Source: Paenibacillus sp. HWE-109
GTDB taxonomy: Bacteria; Bacillota; Bacilli; Paenibacillales; NBRC-103111
Assembly: GCF_022163125.1 (NCBI RefSeq)
Contig: NZ_CP091881.1
Span: 2,852,001 to 2,916,000, forward strand
Reading direction: 5' to 3'
Length of the DNA: 64,000 bases
Shown: piece after piece, positions 34,243-42,788 of the stretch
How the letters are laid out: each line of letters starts with the position of its first letter
Numbering within the stretch: position 1 is the first letter of the stretch
Program-made: the position numbers and the translations under genes
Notes under the pieces: generated by a model
Database searches by the model: none
Seen by the model: only the letters and a program-made list of their open reading frames with translations
Told to the model about the DNA's origin: nothing

Positions 34243-34416
34243 TAAAATCTTCTTACAACTAACGATATGAGTGGACTTGGGATAAGGCGGGACACATGCC
34301 CCTAATAATTCATTGCCGATGATGGTCAGCAGCTTGGCCGAATTCGCCAAATTTCCGATTACGACCGGCGGCCTACTTGTTCGACATATTTAGAAAAGGA
34401 TTGAGTCAATACGAAG

Positions 34417-34447
34417 GAGCGGGGAGCTGAAGCCCGCTCTTTGTTTA
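34417..34447. terminator. Terminator between map and the SUKH gene
   Basis: GAGCGGG (34417-34423) pairs with CCCGCTC (34433-34439), then TTTGTTT. The 263-bp gap otherwise holds a 24-codon frame of doubtful meaning (MMVSSLAEFAKFPITTGG..., 34319-34393). Confidence 0.7.
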
Positions 34448-34505
34448 ACATATAGCTTTAGCTCAGTCCAACTCTGCGTGAGAGAACAGATTGTGAATAA
34501 GTACC

Positions 34506-35924
34506 TCAAGACATATCCTTCGTTTCTTCTGCAGCTGCCAATGCCTGTGCAGCTTCCGCTTCCGCTGAAAGCTTTGCTATCACCGCACTGCGTGCCTCGT
34601 CCGTGAAACGGAGAACTCCATTCTCCTGAACGATAAGGCCTTCCCCGATCCGCCCATCCAGCCAATCGCTGATGAAGCCGGGAGCGTACCCTCCTTGGCC
34701 GAATTCGCCGCCGAAAGCGATCATTTGATCATAGGTATCCAAATACTGCTGACGGCTGGTAGTCGGGAATGCGTTGGTGTAAAGCCAGAACTGCACATCG
34801 TACATGAGATGAGACCGTTCATCCGCATGAAATGAGAAATGGCCTTTCTCCTGGACGATCCGGGTACAGACGCTGCGTATTTTGGACGCCAGCCCGTCCA
34901 CCTCAGAGGCATGACCGCAGAGTTCCGTGAGCAGGGGAGAGAATTTTCCTACAGCCACTTTGCGCAGATCGTTCTCTTTATCTTCTTCAGAAGTGTCATA
35001 TTCCTCATCACTCACCAGACCGCGGATGAACGTCTCGAAGTCCGGCGCCAAGAATGTTATCTCGTAATCATCTTCCTGATCGACGTGAATGACTGAAGGT
35101 TCGCCGTCCTTCCCACAGTGACGGTAATCCAGCATCACGACATCGTGCCCTGCCGAAGGGCAGTCACAGATGACTACGCCGATATCCGGATAACCCCACT
35201 CTTCAATCATGAACGGACTGCCGAGATCACCGCAAATCGAGTAGCTTTTGTCGCGGCCGATCCCCATAATTCCCGTTATTGCAATATGATCCTCAGCCCA
35301 AGAGGTAGCTTCATCTGTCGGGAAGGATGTATGTTGGGGAATGCCCCCGTTCTGATGCTTCATCAGAGCGATATAGGCTGCCGGCAGCTTATAGCCGAGT
35401 TCTTCTTCTATAGAAGAAATCAGCTCATCCGTAGGCGGATCAGAGACATATTGTTCTCTGGCATAGTTACTGTCTTCCCAGAAACTGTCGAGATCCATAC
35501 CTTCAAAAGGGATCGCTCCCTGGTCTTTCTGTTGTTGGCTAAGTCTGTACCGGGATTCAGCATTTTGCTGTTTTTTCCATTTGCTTTGGCTCCAATCTAG
35601 CAATCTGGCTGAATGCTGATCGCCAGGATCCAGCTCCAGCGCGGTGCTTAGCACACCTGCCGCATCCTCATACCGCTTCATATAATAATAGGAATAGCCT
35701 ACGCGAAAATACCACAATGGATCATTTTTTCCCTGCTCAGCAATGAGAGCAAATTGTTCCAGTGCTTTGTCATACAAACTCAGATTGTTATAAGCCCGAC
35801 CCATGCTGCTGATCATGTCGTAATCCCTAACCACTGAGGGAATCTTCATCAGAGTGTCTACGATTTGCTGGTGTTCTTCCTCCTCATGCCACTGCATGAT
35901 CTGTGCGCTTAGCTCTTGTTCCAT
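34506..35924 (-). CDS. TPR protein with SMI1/KNR4 (SUKH) domain
   Basis: 472 residues, cytoplasmic, acidic. Residues ~1-110 are tetratricopeptide-like helices (GRAYNNLSLYDKALEQFALI; YSYYYMKRYEDAAGVLSTAL). Residues ~165-295 are a SUKH domain: ISSIEEELGYKLPAAYIALM, the NGGIP turn, ITGIMGIGRDK, DIGVVICDCPSAGHDVVMLD, and ITFLAPDFETFIRGL. The last ~170 residues are helical and unassigned. SUKH proteins are known as immunity proteins against contact-dependent or polymorphic toxins, and also as general scaffolds. No toxin gene is adjacent, so an immunity role is only possible. The long TPR-SUKH fusion is uncommon. Confidence 0.82.
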   Translation of the reverse strand: MEQELSAQIMQWHEEEEHQQIVDTLMKIPSVVRDYDMISSMGRAYNNLSLYDKALEQFALIAEQGKNDPLWYFRVGYSYYYMKRYEDAAGVLSTALELDPGDQHSARLLDWSQSKWKKQQNAESRYRLSQQQKDQGAIPFEGMDLDSFWEDSNYAREQYVSDPPTDELISSIEEELGYKLPAAYIALMKHQNGGIPQHTSFPTDEATSWAEDHIAITGIMGIGRDKSYSICGDLGSPFMIEEWGYPDIGVVICDCPSAGHDVVMLDYRHCGKDGEPSVIHVDQEDDYEITFLAPDFETFIRGLVSDEEYDTSEEDKENDLRKVAVGKFSPLLTELCGHASEVDGLASKIRSVCTRIVQEKGHFSFHADERSHLMYDVQFWLYTNAFPTTSRQQYLDTYDQMIAFGGEFGQGGYAPGFISDWLDGRIGEGLIVQENGVLRFTDEARSAVIAKLSAEAEAAQALAAAEETKDMS

Positions 35925-36129
35925 CGTTGCCGTCTGCCTCCCAAGTGTGAAAATATGATTTTCTCTATTTTACCAGAGAGAAGGCAATGAATGGAATTGT
36001 TTACCGGCATTATGAAGTCTGCCTCGGTCTGCAGAACATTATTGTAAAGACATCCAACTGCTGTCCATTCAAGGAGCCAAATTCTTATTAATTAACGCAG
36101 TGATACTCCAGCTGTCTCGCGCGGAAAGG

Positions 36130-36362
36130 GAGGGAACTGCAGGGCGCGATTCTAGCGAAATGTGGCATTATCGGGGGGAGGGGAACTACAGGGCGCTATT
36201 TTAGCCAAAAGTGTAATTATCGGGAGGTGGAGGGAACTATAGGGCGCTATTTTGCTGTTTGCTGGGAAAATTAGCTGATTTCGTTGAAATAAGACCCTGT
36301 AGTTCCGCTATGACCCCCGCATCCCTGCTTTTTGCCTAAATAGCGTCCTCTAGTTCCCTTAC
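36130..36362. repeat. Dispersed repeat family A, copy 2
   Basis: Direct units GGGAACT-CAGGGCGC begin at 36132, 36181 and 36232 (49 and 51 bp apart), joined by an ATTATCGGGAGG segment. Inverted units CCCTGTAGTTCCGCTAT and AGCGTCCTCTAGTTCCC have AGTTCC at 36301 and 36352 (51 bp apart). The two halves can fold back on each other. The preceding 205 bp (35925-36129) is promoter space for the SUKH gene with nothing else recognised. Confidence 0.8.
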
Positions 36363-36451
36363 TAGGTTTTGCGCTAAGAAGAAACTGTTCTAGTAGACAG
36401 CCGGTGATAAACCCATTGGCCTGTTGTGCCAACCGGTTAAAGTTACAATAA

Positions 36452-36697
36452 AGTGATAAAACTGCAGAATTCACAAATAGCTCAAAAATAGCGAACTGGG
36501 CAAAAGAAGCCGTAGCTTACGTATCAGCAACTAAGGATAAGTTAAATCAAGCAACAATAATGGGCAGTATGAACGATAATCAATTCTGTCCAAGTGCTAA
36601 CTTAACAAGGCAGCAAGCATTTATTGTGGTGAAAAGACTATTAATTCAAATTAATGCAGCTGGAGCGGCATTCAGATGCCCGGCAATTAGTTTCTGA
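36452..36697 (+). pseudogene. Relic of an SLH domain
   Basis: In one frame the sequence reads SDKTAEFTNSSKIANWAKEA, then VAYVSATKD, IMGSMNDNQFCPSANLTRQQ and AFIVVKRLLIQINAA, and stops at 36695. This is a recognisable S-layer-homology unit (WAKEAVAY...G..D..F.P.A.LTRQQA). A TAA closes the frame just upstream at 36449, and no start codon or ribosome site is present, so only a fragment of a lost surface protein remains. It is not a copy of the SLH protein at 2750-5008. Confidence 0.7.
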
Positions 36698-36889
36698 TAA
36701 TAATGAAAGCCATGCGTCGATTCATCGATCTGGACCCGGATGTCGGAGAGGTTCACAAGAGATATTCATTCAGTTTTACACGGCAGGGTAGGGGGATGAA
36801 TTGACAAGTAAAAAGACATCTGTGCATAGTCCAAACATGATCAATCAACATAAGATGTCAAGAAAGATTATTTCATTTCATTTAAAAGG

Positions 36890-37417
36890 ATGAGTGAGCT
36901 GGGAATGAGAACTTTACAGCAGCGTAAAAAAAAGCAAAGACACGTAAATATCGGTCAAAAAGCCATTCCTGCACCATCACCCTCTATCGCCAGACATGTT
37001 AAAGAGAACTTAGGAACACCGGTATGTGTAGTGCTTAAGAACGGTTCTCTGTATTACGGAGTTCTAAACCAAATCCAAGGTGACAAAGTCATTCTTCAAG
37101 GCTTCAAGGGAAGTCGGAGGTTCTCCCGAAATAAAGCCAACGCCAAAGCGCAAATATCCAATTTAGGAGGTTTGGGCGGCTTACTTGGCGGAGGCGGCGG
37201 GGGATTAGGAGGCATGCTTGGGCTTCTTGGTGGCGGAGGGCTCGGGGGACTTTTGGGCGGAGGCTCAAGCGGATTAATGGGTGGTCTCGGTAAAGTTGGT
37301 GCTGCCAAAGGCACTGCTGGTGCTGGGGGGTTTTTGGGCAACATGGGCAGCTTTTTTAAGCTGGGGATGGGAGTCATTTCTTTTATCATGCCATTGATGA
37401 AAAATTTTTCGATTTGA
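36890..37417 (+). CDS. Sm-like small-domain protein with glycine-rich tail
   Basis: Up to 175 residues. ATG 36890 has AAAAGG with no spacer; ATG 36905 (MRTLQQRKKKQRHVN) may be the true start. A basic N-terminus is followed by a short beta-rich unit (~40-80), TPVCVVLKNGSLYYGVLNQI then QGDKVILQGFKG, which has the V.VxLKNG..Y.G.L......VIL pattern of LSm/Hfq folds. Residues ~92-155 are low-complexity Gly/Leu (LGGLLGGG units) and the C-terminus is hydrophobic (LGMGVISFIMPLM). I do not recognise a named family. A spore-coat or surface-associated protein is possible. Followed by a clear terminator, so it is a separate transcript. Confidence 0.75.
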   Translation: MSELGMRTLQQRKKKQRHVNIGQKAIPAPSPSIARHVKENLGTPVCVVLKNGSLYYGVLNQIQGDKVILQGFKGSRRFSRNKANAKAQISNLGGLGGLLGGGGGGLGGMLGLLGGGGLGGLLGGGSSGLMGGLGKVGAAKGTAGAGGFLGNMGSFFKLGMGVISFIMPLMKNFSI

Positions 37418-37426
37418 GGATTGAGG

Positions 37427-37450
37427 AAGCCGCAGAAATGCGGCTTTTTT
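37427..37450 (+). terminator. Terminator after the glycine-rich protein gene
   Basis: AAGCCGCA (37427-37434), GAAA tetraloop, TGCGGCTT (37439-37446), then T's. It is a textbook intrinsic terminator. Confidence 0.9.
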
Positions 37451-37563
37451 CAACGCCAGAATTTGTATATTTATGAGCTTTGGGATGAGCGAAGCTTACC
37501 TCTTATATATTGATGTCTGCTGCAGCTTTCTTTGCTACGGCGGTTTTCAGCCTCAAAGAGCAT

Positions 37564-37771
37564 CTAATGAACTGTATAATGCTTATTGAGCGAAAAAAGG
37601 CTGCTTTGGAGATTTAATGAACGGAGTTGGCGCTACCCGTCACTTTATTGGCCGAATGGTATTCATTTGCTTGAAATAAAGCATTTGGAGTTCATTAGAT
37701 TTTCAGAATGATCGATTTGGGCCGAATAAAGGGTTTTGAGTTCGTTAGGGGGCTTGATTTACCTCAAGGTT
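37564..37771. repeat. Dispersed repeat family B, copy 1
   Basis: About 208 bp matching 59655-59862 along its length. Shared blocks include GGAGATTTAATGAACGGAGT, TTGGCGCTACC, TTCATTAGATTTTCAGAATG and CTCAAGGT. Short units CTAATGAA (37564), TTAATGAA (37614), TTCATTAG (37690) and TTCGTTAG (37741) lie about 50 bp apart in each half, direct on the left and inverted on the right. The right end runs into the MATE gene and encodes its last nine codons and stop. Confidence 0.85.
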
Positions 37772-39124
37772 CAAGCGCTCTAAATTATCCAAATCCGGCT
37801 GCAACTTGTTCCGTAGAACATACAGCATGATGGCACCAACAAGGAATGCGACGGTATCCGCAATGACGAGCGACCAAACCACCCCGTGGAATCCGTTCAT
37901 TCGATTGGCGATATAGAGCACAGGAATCAGAGTAATTCCTTGAATAATTGACATAATAAAAGCAGCGGTTCCTTGCGCTGTAGCTTGGAAGATCCCCGTA
38001 AACAACGTGGTCATTCCTGTAATGAACAAGGATAAGAACGTCACATGCAGAATGTAGCTGCCCGTTTCGATTAATTGCGGGTCATTCGTAAATAAACCAA
38101 TTAAGTGGTCGGAAATTAGGTAGACGATGACGCCGAATACGACTGCTAACGCCACAATCGCTTTGATCGTAAATCCAATGGTATGCTTCATGCGTAATTT
38201 ATTCGCCGTAAAAGAAAAGGCAATGAGCGGCACGACTCCCTCGCATAAGCCCATCAGAATAAATTCGGGAAATTGCAATAAACGTGATGATACTCCGTAC
38301 GCAGCTACGGCCTGATCCCCATATTCGACAAGAAAATGGTTAAAGATAAGCGACATTGCACCCAAAAAGATGCTCATAATAAAGACCGGAACTCCGATTT
38401 TGAATACATTGCTCAGAATGTCCTTGGTTGCCTTGAACCATTTCATGGAGACGGTTAAGAATTGGCTCTTATATCCCATATGGAAGACGAAGAATACACT
38501 CGCAACCAAGTTAGAGATAACCGTAGCAGAAGCAACGCCGATTACGTCCCAATGGAACACGAAGATCACTAAAGCATCGAGAATAATATTCACGATTACA
38601 CTTAAAATCATACCGATCATCGACGTGACTGCTGCACCCTCCGAGCGTACGATATTCTCCAGTGTAAAGAATAATACGACAATTGGCGAACCAATCAGCA
38701 TAATCGTGACATAGTCCTTCGTGAATCCGAAAGATTCAGGCGTTGCCCCCAGACCATGAACGATTAGATCGATCAAAGGGAGACCGACGGCCATCACGAT
38801 AAGACCGAGAGTTAAACTGCTGTAAAAGGCAAATGAAGACACATGCTTTACATCATCATATTTTTTCTCTCCCAACAAACGGGAGATGAATGTACCGCTA
38901 CCCATGCCAATCAAGTTGCCTAGCGCCATAATCACCGCGAATAACGGCAAGGTTAGTGCGAGTGCGGTTAACATGGCCGTACTACCCAGCGTACCTAGGA
39001 AATAGGCATTCAAAATGGCATATATGACACTCATTGACGTGCCTAGAATCATTGGTACAGCGAAATGAGCTACGGCTTTTGCAACTGGTGCTTTTTCAAA
39101 GTAATGGAGGTTTTCTGTTTCCAT
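37745..39124 (-). CDS. MATE-family multidrug efflux transporter
   Basis: 459 residues from ATG 39124 (AGAAGTG upstream; in-frame GTG 39133 is less likely). Twelve membrane helices in two halves. Features: FEKAPVAKAVAHFAVPMILG, LGNLIGMGSGTFISRLLGEK (the MATE helix 2 region), AVTSMIGMILSVIVNIILDA, and VYGVSSRLLQFPEFILMGLCE-like QAVAAYGVSSRLLQFPEFIL. It exports drugs or toxic cations by H+ or Na+ exchange. The final residues (LNLEVNQAP) are encoded by a family B repeat, so the original tail was replaced. It is divergent from a TetR gene with three operator copies between. Confidence 0.92.
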   Translation of the reverse strand: METENLHYFEKAPVAKAVAHFAVPMILGTSMSVIYAILNAYFLGTLGSTAMLTALALTLPLFAVIMALGNLIGMGSGTFISRLLGEKKYDDVKHVSSFAFYSSLTLGLIVMAVGLPLIDLIVHGLGATPESFGFTKDYVTIMLIGSPIVVLFFTLENIVRSEGAAVTSMIGMILSVIVNIILDALVIFVFHWDVIGVASATVISNLVASVFFVFHMGYKSQFLTVSMKWFKATKDILSNVFKIGVPVFIMSIFLGAMSLIFNHFLVEYGDQAVAAYGVSSRLLQFPEFILMGLCEGVVPLIAFSFTANKLRMKHTIGFTIKAIVALAVVFGVIVYLISDHLIGLFTNDPQLIETGSYILHVTFLSLFITGMTTLFTGIFQATAQGTAAFIMSIIQGITLIPVLYIANRMNGFHGVVWSLVIADTVAFLVGAIMLYVLRNKLQPDLDNLERLNLEVNQAP

Positions 39125-39208
39125 GAAGATCACTTCTTTCTTTAGTTATTTTGGACTTTCATTTACTTAGTATTCGCGTGAAAAGAGGAATCCCTTCGGT
39201 ATGAGTAT

Positions 39209-39290
39209 CTTACAGTGTTAGTTTGAACCTTACAGTGTTAGATGTTATCATGAATCTATGAACCTGTAAAGAATAAACTTACACTGTTAG
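39209..39290. promoter_or_regulatory. MATE promoter with three TetR operator copies
   Basis: CTTACAGTGTTAG occurs at 39209-39221 and 39229-39241, exactly 20 bp (two helical turns) apart, and CTTACACTGTTAG at 39278-39290. Each is a near-palindrome. On the reverse strand TTTACA (39270-39265), 17 bp, TAACAT (39247-39242) makes a SigA promoter for the MATE gene. The middle operator directly follows the -10 and the third lies just upstream of the -35. Confidence 0.75.
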
Positions 39291-39307
39291 TTAAAGGGCG
39301 GATACGG

Positions 39308-39988
39308 ATGAAAAAGCAACAGCCTCAGATTTCGGAAGATAAGATTTTGGAAACCTCGTGGGAGCTTCTGGGAGAGGAGGGCATCGAGAAATTCAGCATG
39401 CGACGATTAGCCGATCGTCTGGGGATACAAGCTCCCTCTCTGTACTGGTATTTCAAGAGCAAGCAGAATCTCTATCAGCGTCTGGCCAATCATGTATCGA
39501 AAATTATCTTGGACGAGTTTCACTCCGAAGGGGACTGGAAGGAGCAGTTGGCGGGTCTTGCGGTAACAGTACGGAGTGTGCTCAGCCGGTATCCCTGCTC
39601 CACGCAGCTCATGATGATGACGCTGCCCCACGAACCGGACATCATCCGATTTACCAACCGTATGCTGGTCTGCGTGGAATCGACGCCGCTTGAACAAGAG
39701 CAGAAAATGCAAGTGGTTACTACGCTTGTGAACTACGTCTTCTACTTCGTTCTAGACGTTTATCAACATGAGCGCAATGTCTCCGCTATTCTTAAAGAAC
39801 AGGAAGCGCTCCCGGGTGAGGTGATGATACAGCTTCTGGACTCTATGAGCGAGACGGAAGCGGGATTGTTCCGAAGGATGTTCAGAAACGGGCTTTTCGA
39901 GCTGATGGGGACCGATGTGGCGTTTGAGTTCGGTGTGAAGCTGATATTGTTGGGAATTGAACAGGTGATAAAGGAGCAGGAGAAGTAG
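39308..39988 (+). CDS. TetR-family repressor (TetR-class C-terminal domain)
   Basis: 226 residues, close to true TetR. The start has AAAGGGCG upstream. HTH: ISEDKILETSWELLGEEGIE, FSMRRLADRLGIQAPSLYWY and F-K-S-K-Q-N-L turn; PSLYWYFK is the signature of the tetracycline-repressor subgroup. The C-terminal domain (LSRYPCSTQLMMMTLPHEPD; EQEQKMQVVTTLVNYVFYFV) fits TetR_C. It is divergent from the MATE pump and probably controls both through the three CTTACA-GTTAG sites. Inducer is likely a pump substrate. Confidence 0.92.
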   Translation: MKKQQPQISEDKILETSWELLGEEGIEKFSMRRLADRLGIQAPSLYWYFKSKQNLYQRLANHVSKIILDEFHSEGDWKEQLAGLAVTVRSVLSRYPCSTQLMMMTLPHEPDIIRFTNRMLVCVESTPLEQEQKMQVVTTLVNYVFYFVLDVYQHERNVSAILKEQEALPGEVMIQLLDSMSETEAGLFRRMFRNGLFELMGTDVAFEFGVKLILLGIEQVIKEQEK

Positions 39989-39995
39989 AAAGTAA

Positions 39996-40030
39996 AAACC
40001 GCTCATCCGGTTATCGGATGGGCGGTTTCA
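39996..40030. terminator. Bidirectional terminator between tetR and the VTT gene
   Basis: AAACCGCTCATCCG (39996-40009) pairs with CGGATGGGCGGTTT (40015-40028) with one G-T pair, with A's and T's outside. Confidence 0.85.
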
Positions 40031-40036
40031 ATGGTT

Positions 40037-40654
40037 TTAAAGCCATCGCTTCTTGAGCCAGACGCGGTAAACGACGTAGACGAACGCCAAAAAAAGAACA
40101 TACACGCCAACGGACAAAACGAGCTTACTCGTACCAGCAAACAGATTGCTGCCGATGAACGCAAACAGCAGCATAGCAGGGATTTTGCCCAATGCCGACG
40201 CAACAGCGAATGTAACGACCGAAATGGAAGTAATGGCAGGAATGACATTAACGGCAGCCTGTGGGATAACCGGGATCAGTCGCGCCAATAAAATAGTCAG
40301 GAACGGATTTTTTTCAATCGCGGCATGGAGCTTTTCCAGCTTCTTGTACTTGGACAAGTAAGCACTGCCTTGCTTTTGAAACAAGTAGCGTGCCAGCCAA
40401 AAAACAATGACCGACGCGACAGAAGCAGCAGTCCAACTGATCAAAGCGCCCAGCAATGGACCATACATAAACCCGAGCATGCCGATAACTATTTTGTAGG
40501 GAATGACCGGTACGATAATAAACCCGAGCGCAGCCGCAAAAATCAGCAGAACGGGCGCATCCCCATACTGCATCCAATGCAAAATTTCATCCTTGAATAC
40601 ATAGACAATGAGTATGAGCACGAGATACATGCTGATGGTGTACCATTTCTTCAT
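40037..40654 (-). CDS. TVP38/TMEM64 (VTT/DedA-type) membrane protein
   Basis: 205 residues with about five or six membrane segments. VTT-domain features: PVLLIFAAALGFIIVPVIPY, IGMLGFMYGPLLGALISWTA, VIVFWLARYLFQKQ, then the re-entrant motif FLTILLARLIPVIPQAAVN and SALGKIPAMLLFAFIGS. DedA/VTT proteins are lipid scramblases or flippases for carriers such as undecaprenyl phosphate, and support membrane homeostasis. The gene stands alone between terminators. Confidence 0.9.
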   Translation of the reverse strand: MKKWYTISMYLVLILIVYVFKDEILHWMQYGDAPVLLIFAAALGFIIVPVIPYKIVIGMLGFMYGPLLGALISWTAASVASVIVFWLARYLFQKQGSAYLSKYKKLEKLHAAIEKNPFLTILLARLIPVIPQAAVNVIPAITSISVVTFAVASALGKIPAMLLFAFIGSNLFAGTSKLVLSVGVYVLFLAFVYVVYRVWLKKRWL

Positions 40655-40785
40655 TGAGTAGGGTGTCTCCCTTGGTCTGAGTCGTTCTTGTGGACGTGTT
40701 GATCCTTCTTAGTGTAACACAGAGGCGCGGACAAAAAGAGTAAGCATTTTGCTATCCGCGGAAATGATTGAAGAGTTTGTTAAAG

Positions 40786-41241
40786 TCATAGTAACTTAAC
40801 ATGGACGGGCAGATTTGCTATCCATTCTTCAATGACACTAACCTGTTTGTGGTCGTCTTTAAGAAAATAGAATTCGAGCAGTTGCTTCCATTCTTCAGAG
40901 CTTGTTTTTTTATGGTTATCAAAATTCCCCACTAGTGCATTAAAACGCCCGTAAAGTGCATATAAGTCTTTTCGAATCGATTCATCATTTGTAACTTTCG
41001 CAAGATAGGTTTTCATTTCGTTTTCAGGTGGAAGTGATGCTGTTTCTACAATCGTCCCTTGGACATCCTTCGATGGGGTGGAAGAAGGGCTACTAGTGCT
41101 AGGGGAGAGTGTAGGGGTATTTGTTTTCGCAGGAGAGGGCACTGTCAAGCTCTGCAATTCTTTAGAATGGTTTACCGTCACAATGCCAATTACTCCGATT
41201 ATTAAGAGAGAAATGCTAGCGCTAATAATTTTAACCTTCAT
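40786..41241 (-). CDS. Membrane-anchored or secreted hypothetical protein
   Basis: 151 residues; GGAGGC lies 8 nt before ATG. An N-terminal hydrophobic helix (IISASISLLIIGVIGIVTV) is followed by a Ser/Thr/Pro-rich linker (~30-60) and a helical C-terminal domain of ~85 residues (MKTYLAKVTNDESIRKDLYA; EEWKQLLEFYFLKDDHKQV). I do not recognise the family. It would sit on the outer face of the membrane. No operon partner is visible. Confidence 0.7.
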   Translation of the reverse strand: MKVKIISASISLLIIGVIGIVTVNHSKELQSLTVPSPAKTNTPTLSPSTSSPSSTPSKDVQGTIVETASLPPENEMKTYLAKVTNDESIRKDLYALYGRFNALVGNFDNHKKTSSEEWKQLLEFYFLKDDHKQVSVIEEWIANLPVHVKLL

Positions 41242-41604
41242 AGCTTTGCCTCCAGCAATTACTTATTAATTTAACATGGGAAATATATCCAATATATTGA
41301 GTATACTCTTACCACCGGCAATTCGTAACCATAAGTTACGTAGACAAGTCACAAAAGGTGTTCTGTTCCGAGTAATGTGGAGATCACCAGGAAAATCCAA
41401 TATATGGTATAGTGGATTGCGGTGCGTAAAGGCTATATCATACTAGACTTAGAAGAATAAAGAAAAGTTTGAACCAATGTTTGGCTGTCGGCTTCTATCC
41501 CTTGTTATTCAAAGAAACGTTAAGTCAAAAAACGATGGTACATATTCGCAAGGTAGTGATTAGAGCATTTATTGACTTAGAGCCAACGGAACATCTTAGT
41601 GAAG
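41242..41604. other. Intergenic region with a possible gene relic
   Basis: One frame (41434-41619, rightward) is open for ~62 codons and reads protein-like: SLNQCLAVGFYPLLFKETLS, then HIRKVVIRAFIDLEPTEHLS. It has no ribosome site or good start and runs into the family C palindromes, where it stops. It is probably the end of a decayed gene that I cannot name. Confidence 0.3.
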
Positions 41605-41788
41605 TTTCATTGGATTAATCCAATGAAATCGGCTTTAAGGCTGTTGAAATCAACCTTTCACTGGATTTATCCAATATTTTATCAGGGAATCGTTCAATAC
41701 GGGCCGATTCTGGAAATTCCATTGGAAAAACCCAATGAAAGGAGGTTCTGAGGCGCAAAAACGAAGAAAACACTGGATAATTCCAATG
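41605..41788. repeat. Repeat family C: four phased semi-palindromes
   Basis: 41605-41628 is a perfect 24-bp palindrome (half TTTCATTGGATT). Imperfect relatives follow near 41656 (TTTCACTGGATTTATCCAAT), 41717 (CATTGG...CCAATGAAA) and 41771 (CACTGGATAATTCCAATG), spaced 51-61 bp. A 7-bp tandem repeat, ACCACGC five times, lies further on at 41889-41923. No gene is visible from 41620 to 42013. Confidence 0.75.
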
Positions 41789-42013
41789 TTTTCCTCAATT
41801 GAAGAAGGGCACCATAGGGGAGTAGCCTCTTGGCGCGCACCCCAGTTAGTGCTGCTCAGCATTCCCGCCAGATAGCGCCGCTCACCGAACCACGCACCAC
41901 GCACCACGCACCACGCACCACGCACTAACAATTATAGATTGAACTCTTGAAATAATGTTTCTAATTCTTCTCACGTATGTTCGAATAGGAAAGTTCCTCT
42001 GTAGCTATCTCTC

Positions 42014-42595
42014 TTACTTAAGCAATGTAAGTGTCACCTCTAACGTATTATCAACAAACGATCGCTCTGGACGAGATTTCATCATTACAGTTAGTCCAAT
42101 TAACGAAACGATTAATGCCTGTGATAAAGCCTTCGCATTTACACCGGATTCAAGCTCTCCTGATTGTATACCTCGTTCAATGGTTTCTTGAAATATGACC
42201 GATAGATACATTTGATGTTCCCTTGTAAGAATTTCGAATTTTTCATCATGAGGCGCAAGTTCGACCATCGTATTGATGCAAAAACATCCTCGGCTGCGAT
42301 TTTCCGTATATTCCTCAGCAACCACACCTTCATAAAAAGCGCGAAATGCATCTTTTACAGATGGATTTTTTTGAAGTTTGGTGCGGACATGAGAAGCACG
42401 GGACATCATGTATTTGCGCAGCGCGGCTTCGAACAATTCTTTTTTGTCTCCAAAAGCTGAGTAAATACTAGGTTTCTGAATTCCCATTCTGGAAGTCAAG
42501 TCGCTTAATGAAGTAGCCTCATATCCCTTCTCCCAAAATAGTTGCATAGCTGCATCTAATACTTTTTCTTCGTCAAATTCGCGGGTTCGTCCCAT
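42014..42595 (-). CDS. TetR/AcrR-family regulator
   Basis: 193 residues. HTH: FDEEKVLDAAMQLFWEKGYE, TSLSDLTSRMGIQKPSIYSA, then F-G-D-K-K-E-L turn. The C-terminal domain has GCFCINTMVELAPHDEKFEI, with RGCF and a late Cys pair typical of the TetR_C_16-like/YxaF or NemR-type group that respond to electrophiles. It is divergent from an MFS/oxidoreductase/esterase operon whose leader holds a perfect 12-bp palindrome. Regulation of that operon is the likely role; redox sensing by the cysteines is inference. Confidence 0.9.
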   Translation of the reverse strand: MGRTREFDEEKVLDAAMQLFWEKGYEATSLSDLTSRMGIQKPSIYSAFGDKKELFEAALRKYMMSRASHVRTKLQKNPSVKDAFRAFYEGVVAEEYTENRSRGCFCINTMVELAPHDEKFEILTREHQMYLSVIFQETIERGIQSGELESGVNAKALSQALIVSLIGLTVMMKSRPERSFVDNTLEVTLTLLK

Positions 42596-42788
42596 AATCC
42601 ATACTCCTCGTTACGATTAATTTTTCATATATGTTCAAAATTCCGTTCACATGTAAACATCTTTTTAATGTACCGATAAGTATGTTAAATTATATAATTT
42701 GTCGTTTATATTGTCAAATACAAGTCAGTTCTTTTTAACTGCAGAAGATCATTTTTGAAGATATAACTCATTAAATTTATTCTTAGCA

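Noticed and set aside
36130..36362. CRISPR-like array
   Set aside because: The units are phased at ~50 bp but are imperfect, partly inverted, and the between-unit sequence is itself repeated. No cas gene is in the window.
37096..37389. Proline-rich protein on the reverse strand
   Set aside because: It is the mirror of the Gly-rich coding strand (PPPSPP from GGA/GGC repeats), without ribosome site or promoter.
41889..41923. 7-bp tandem repeat ACCACGC x5 as a phase-variable switch
   Set aside because: It lies in gene-free DNA behind the stop of a leftward gene, with no promoter or reading frame to modulate.
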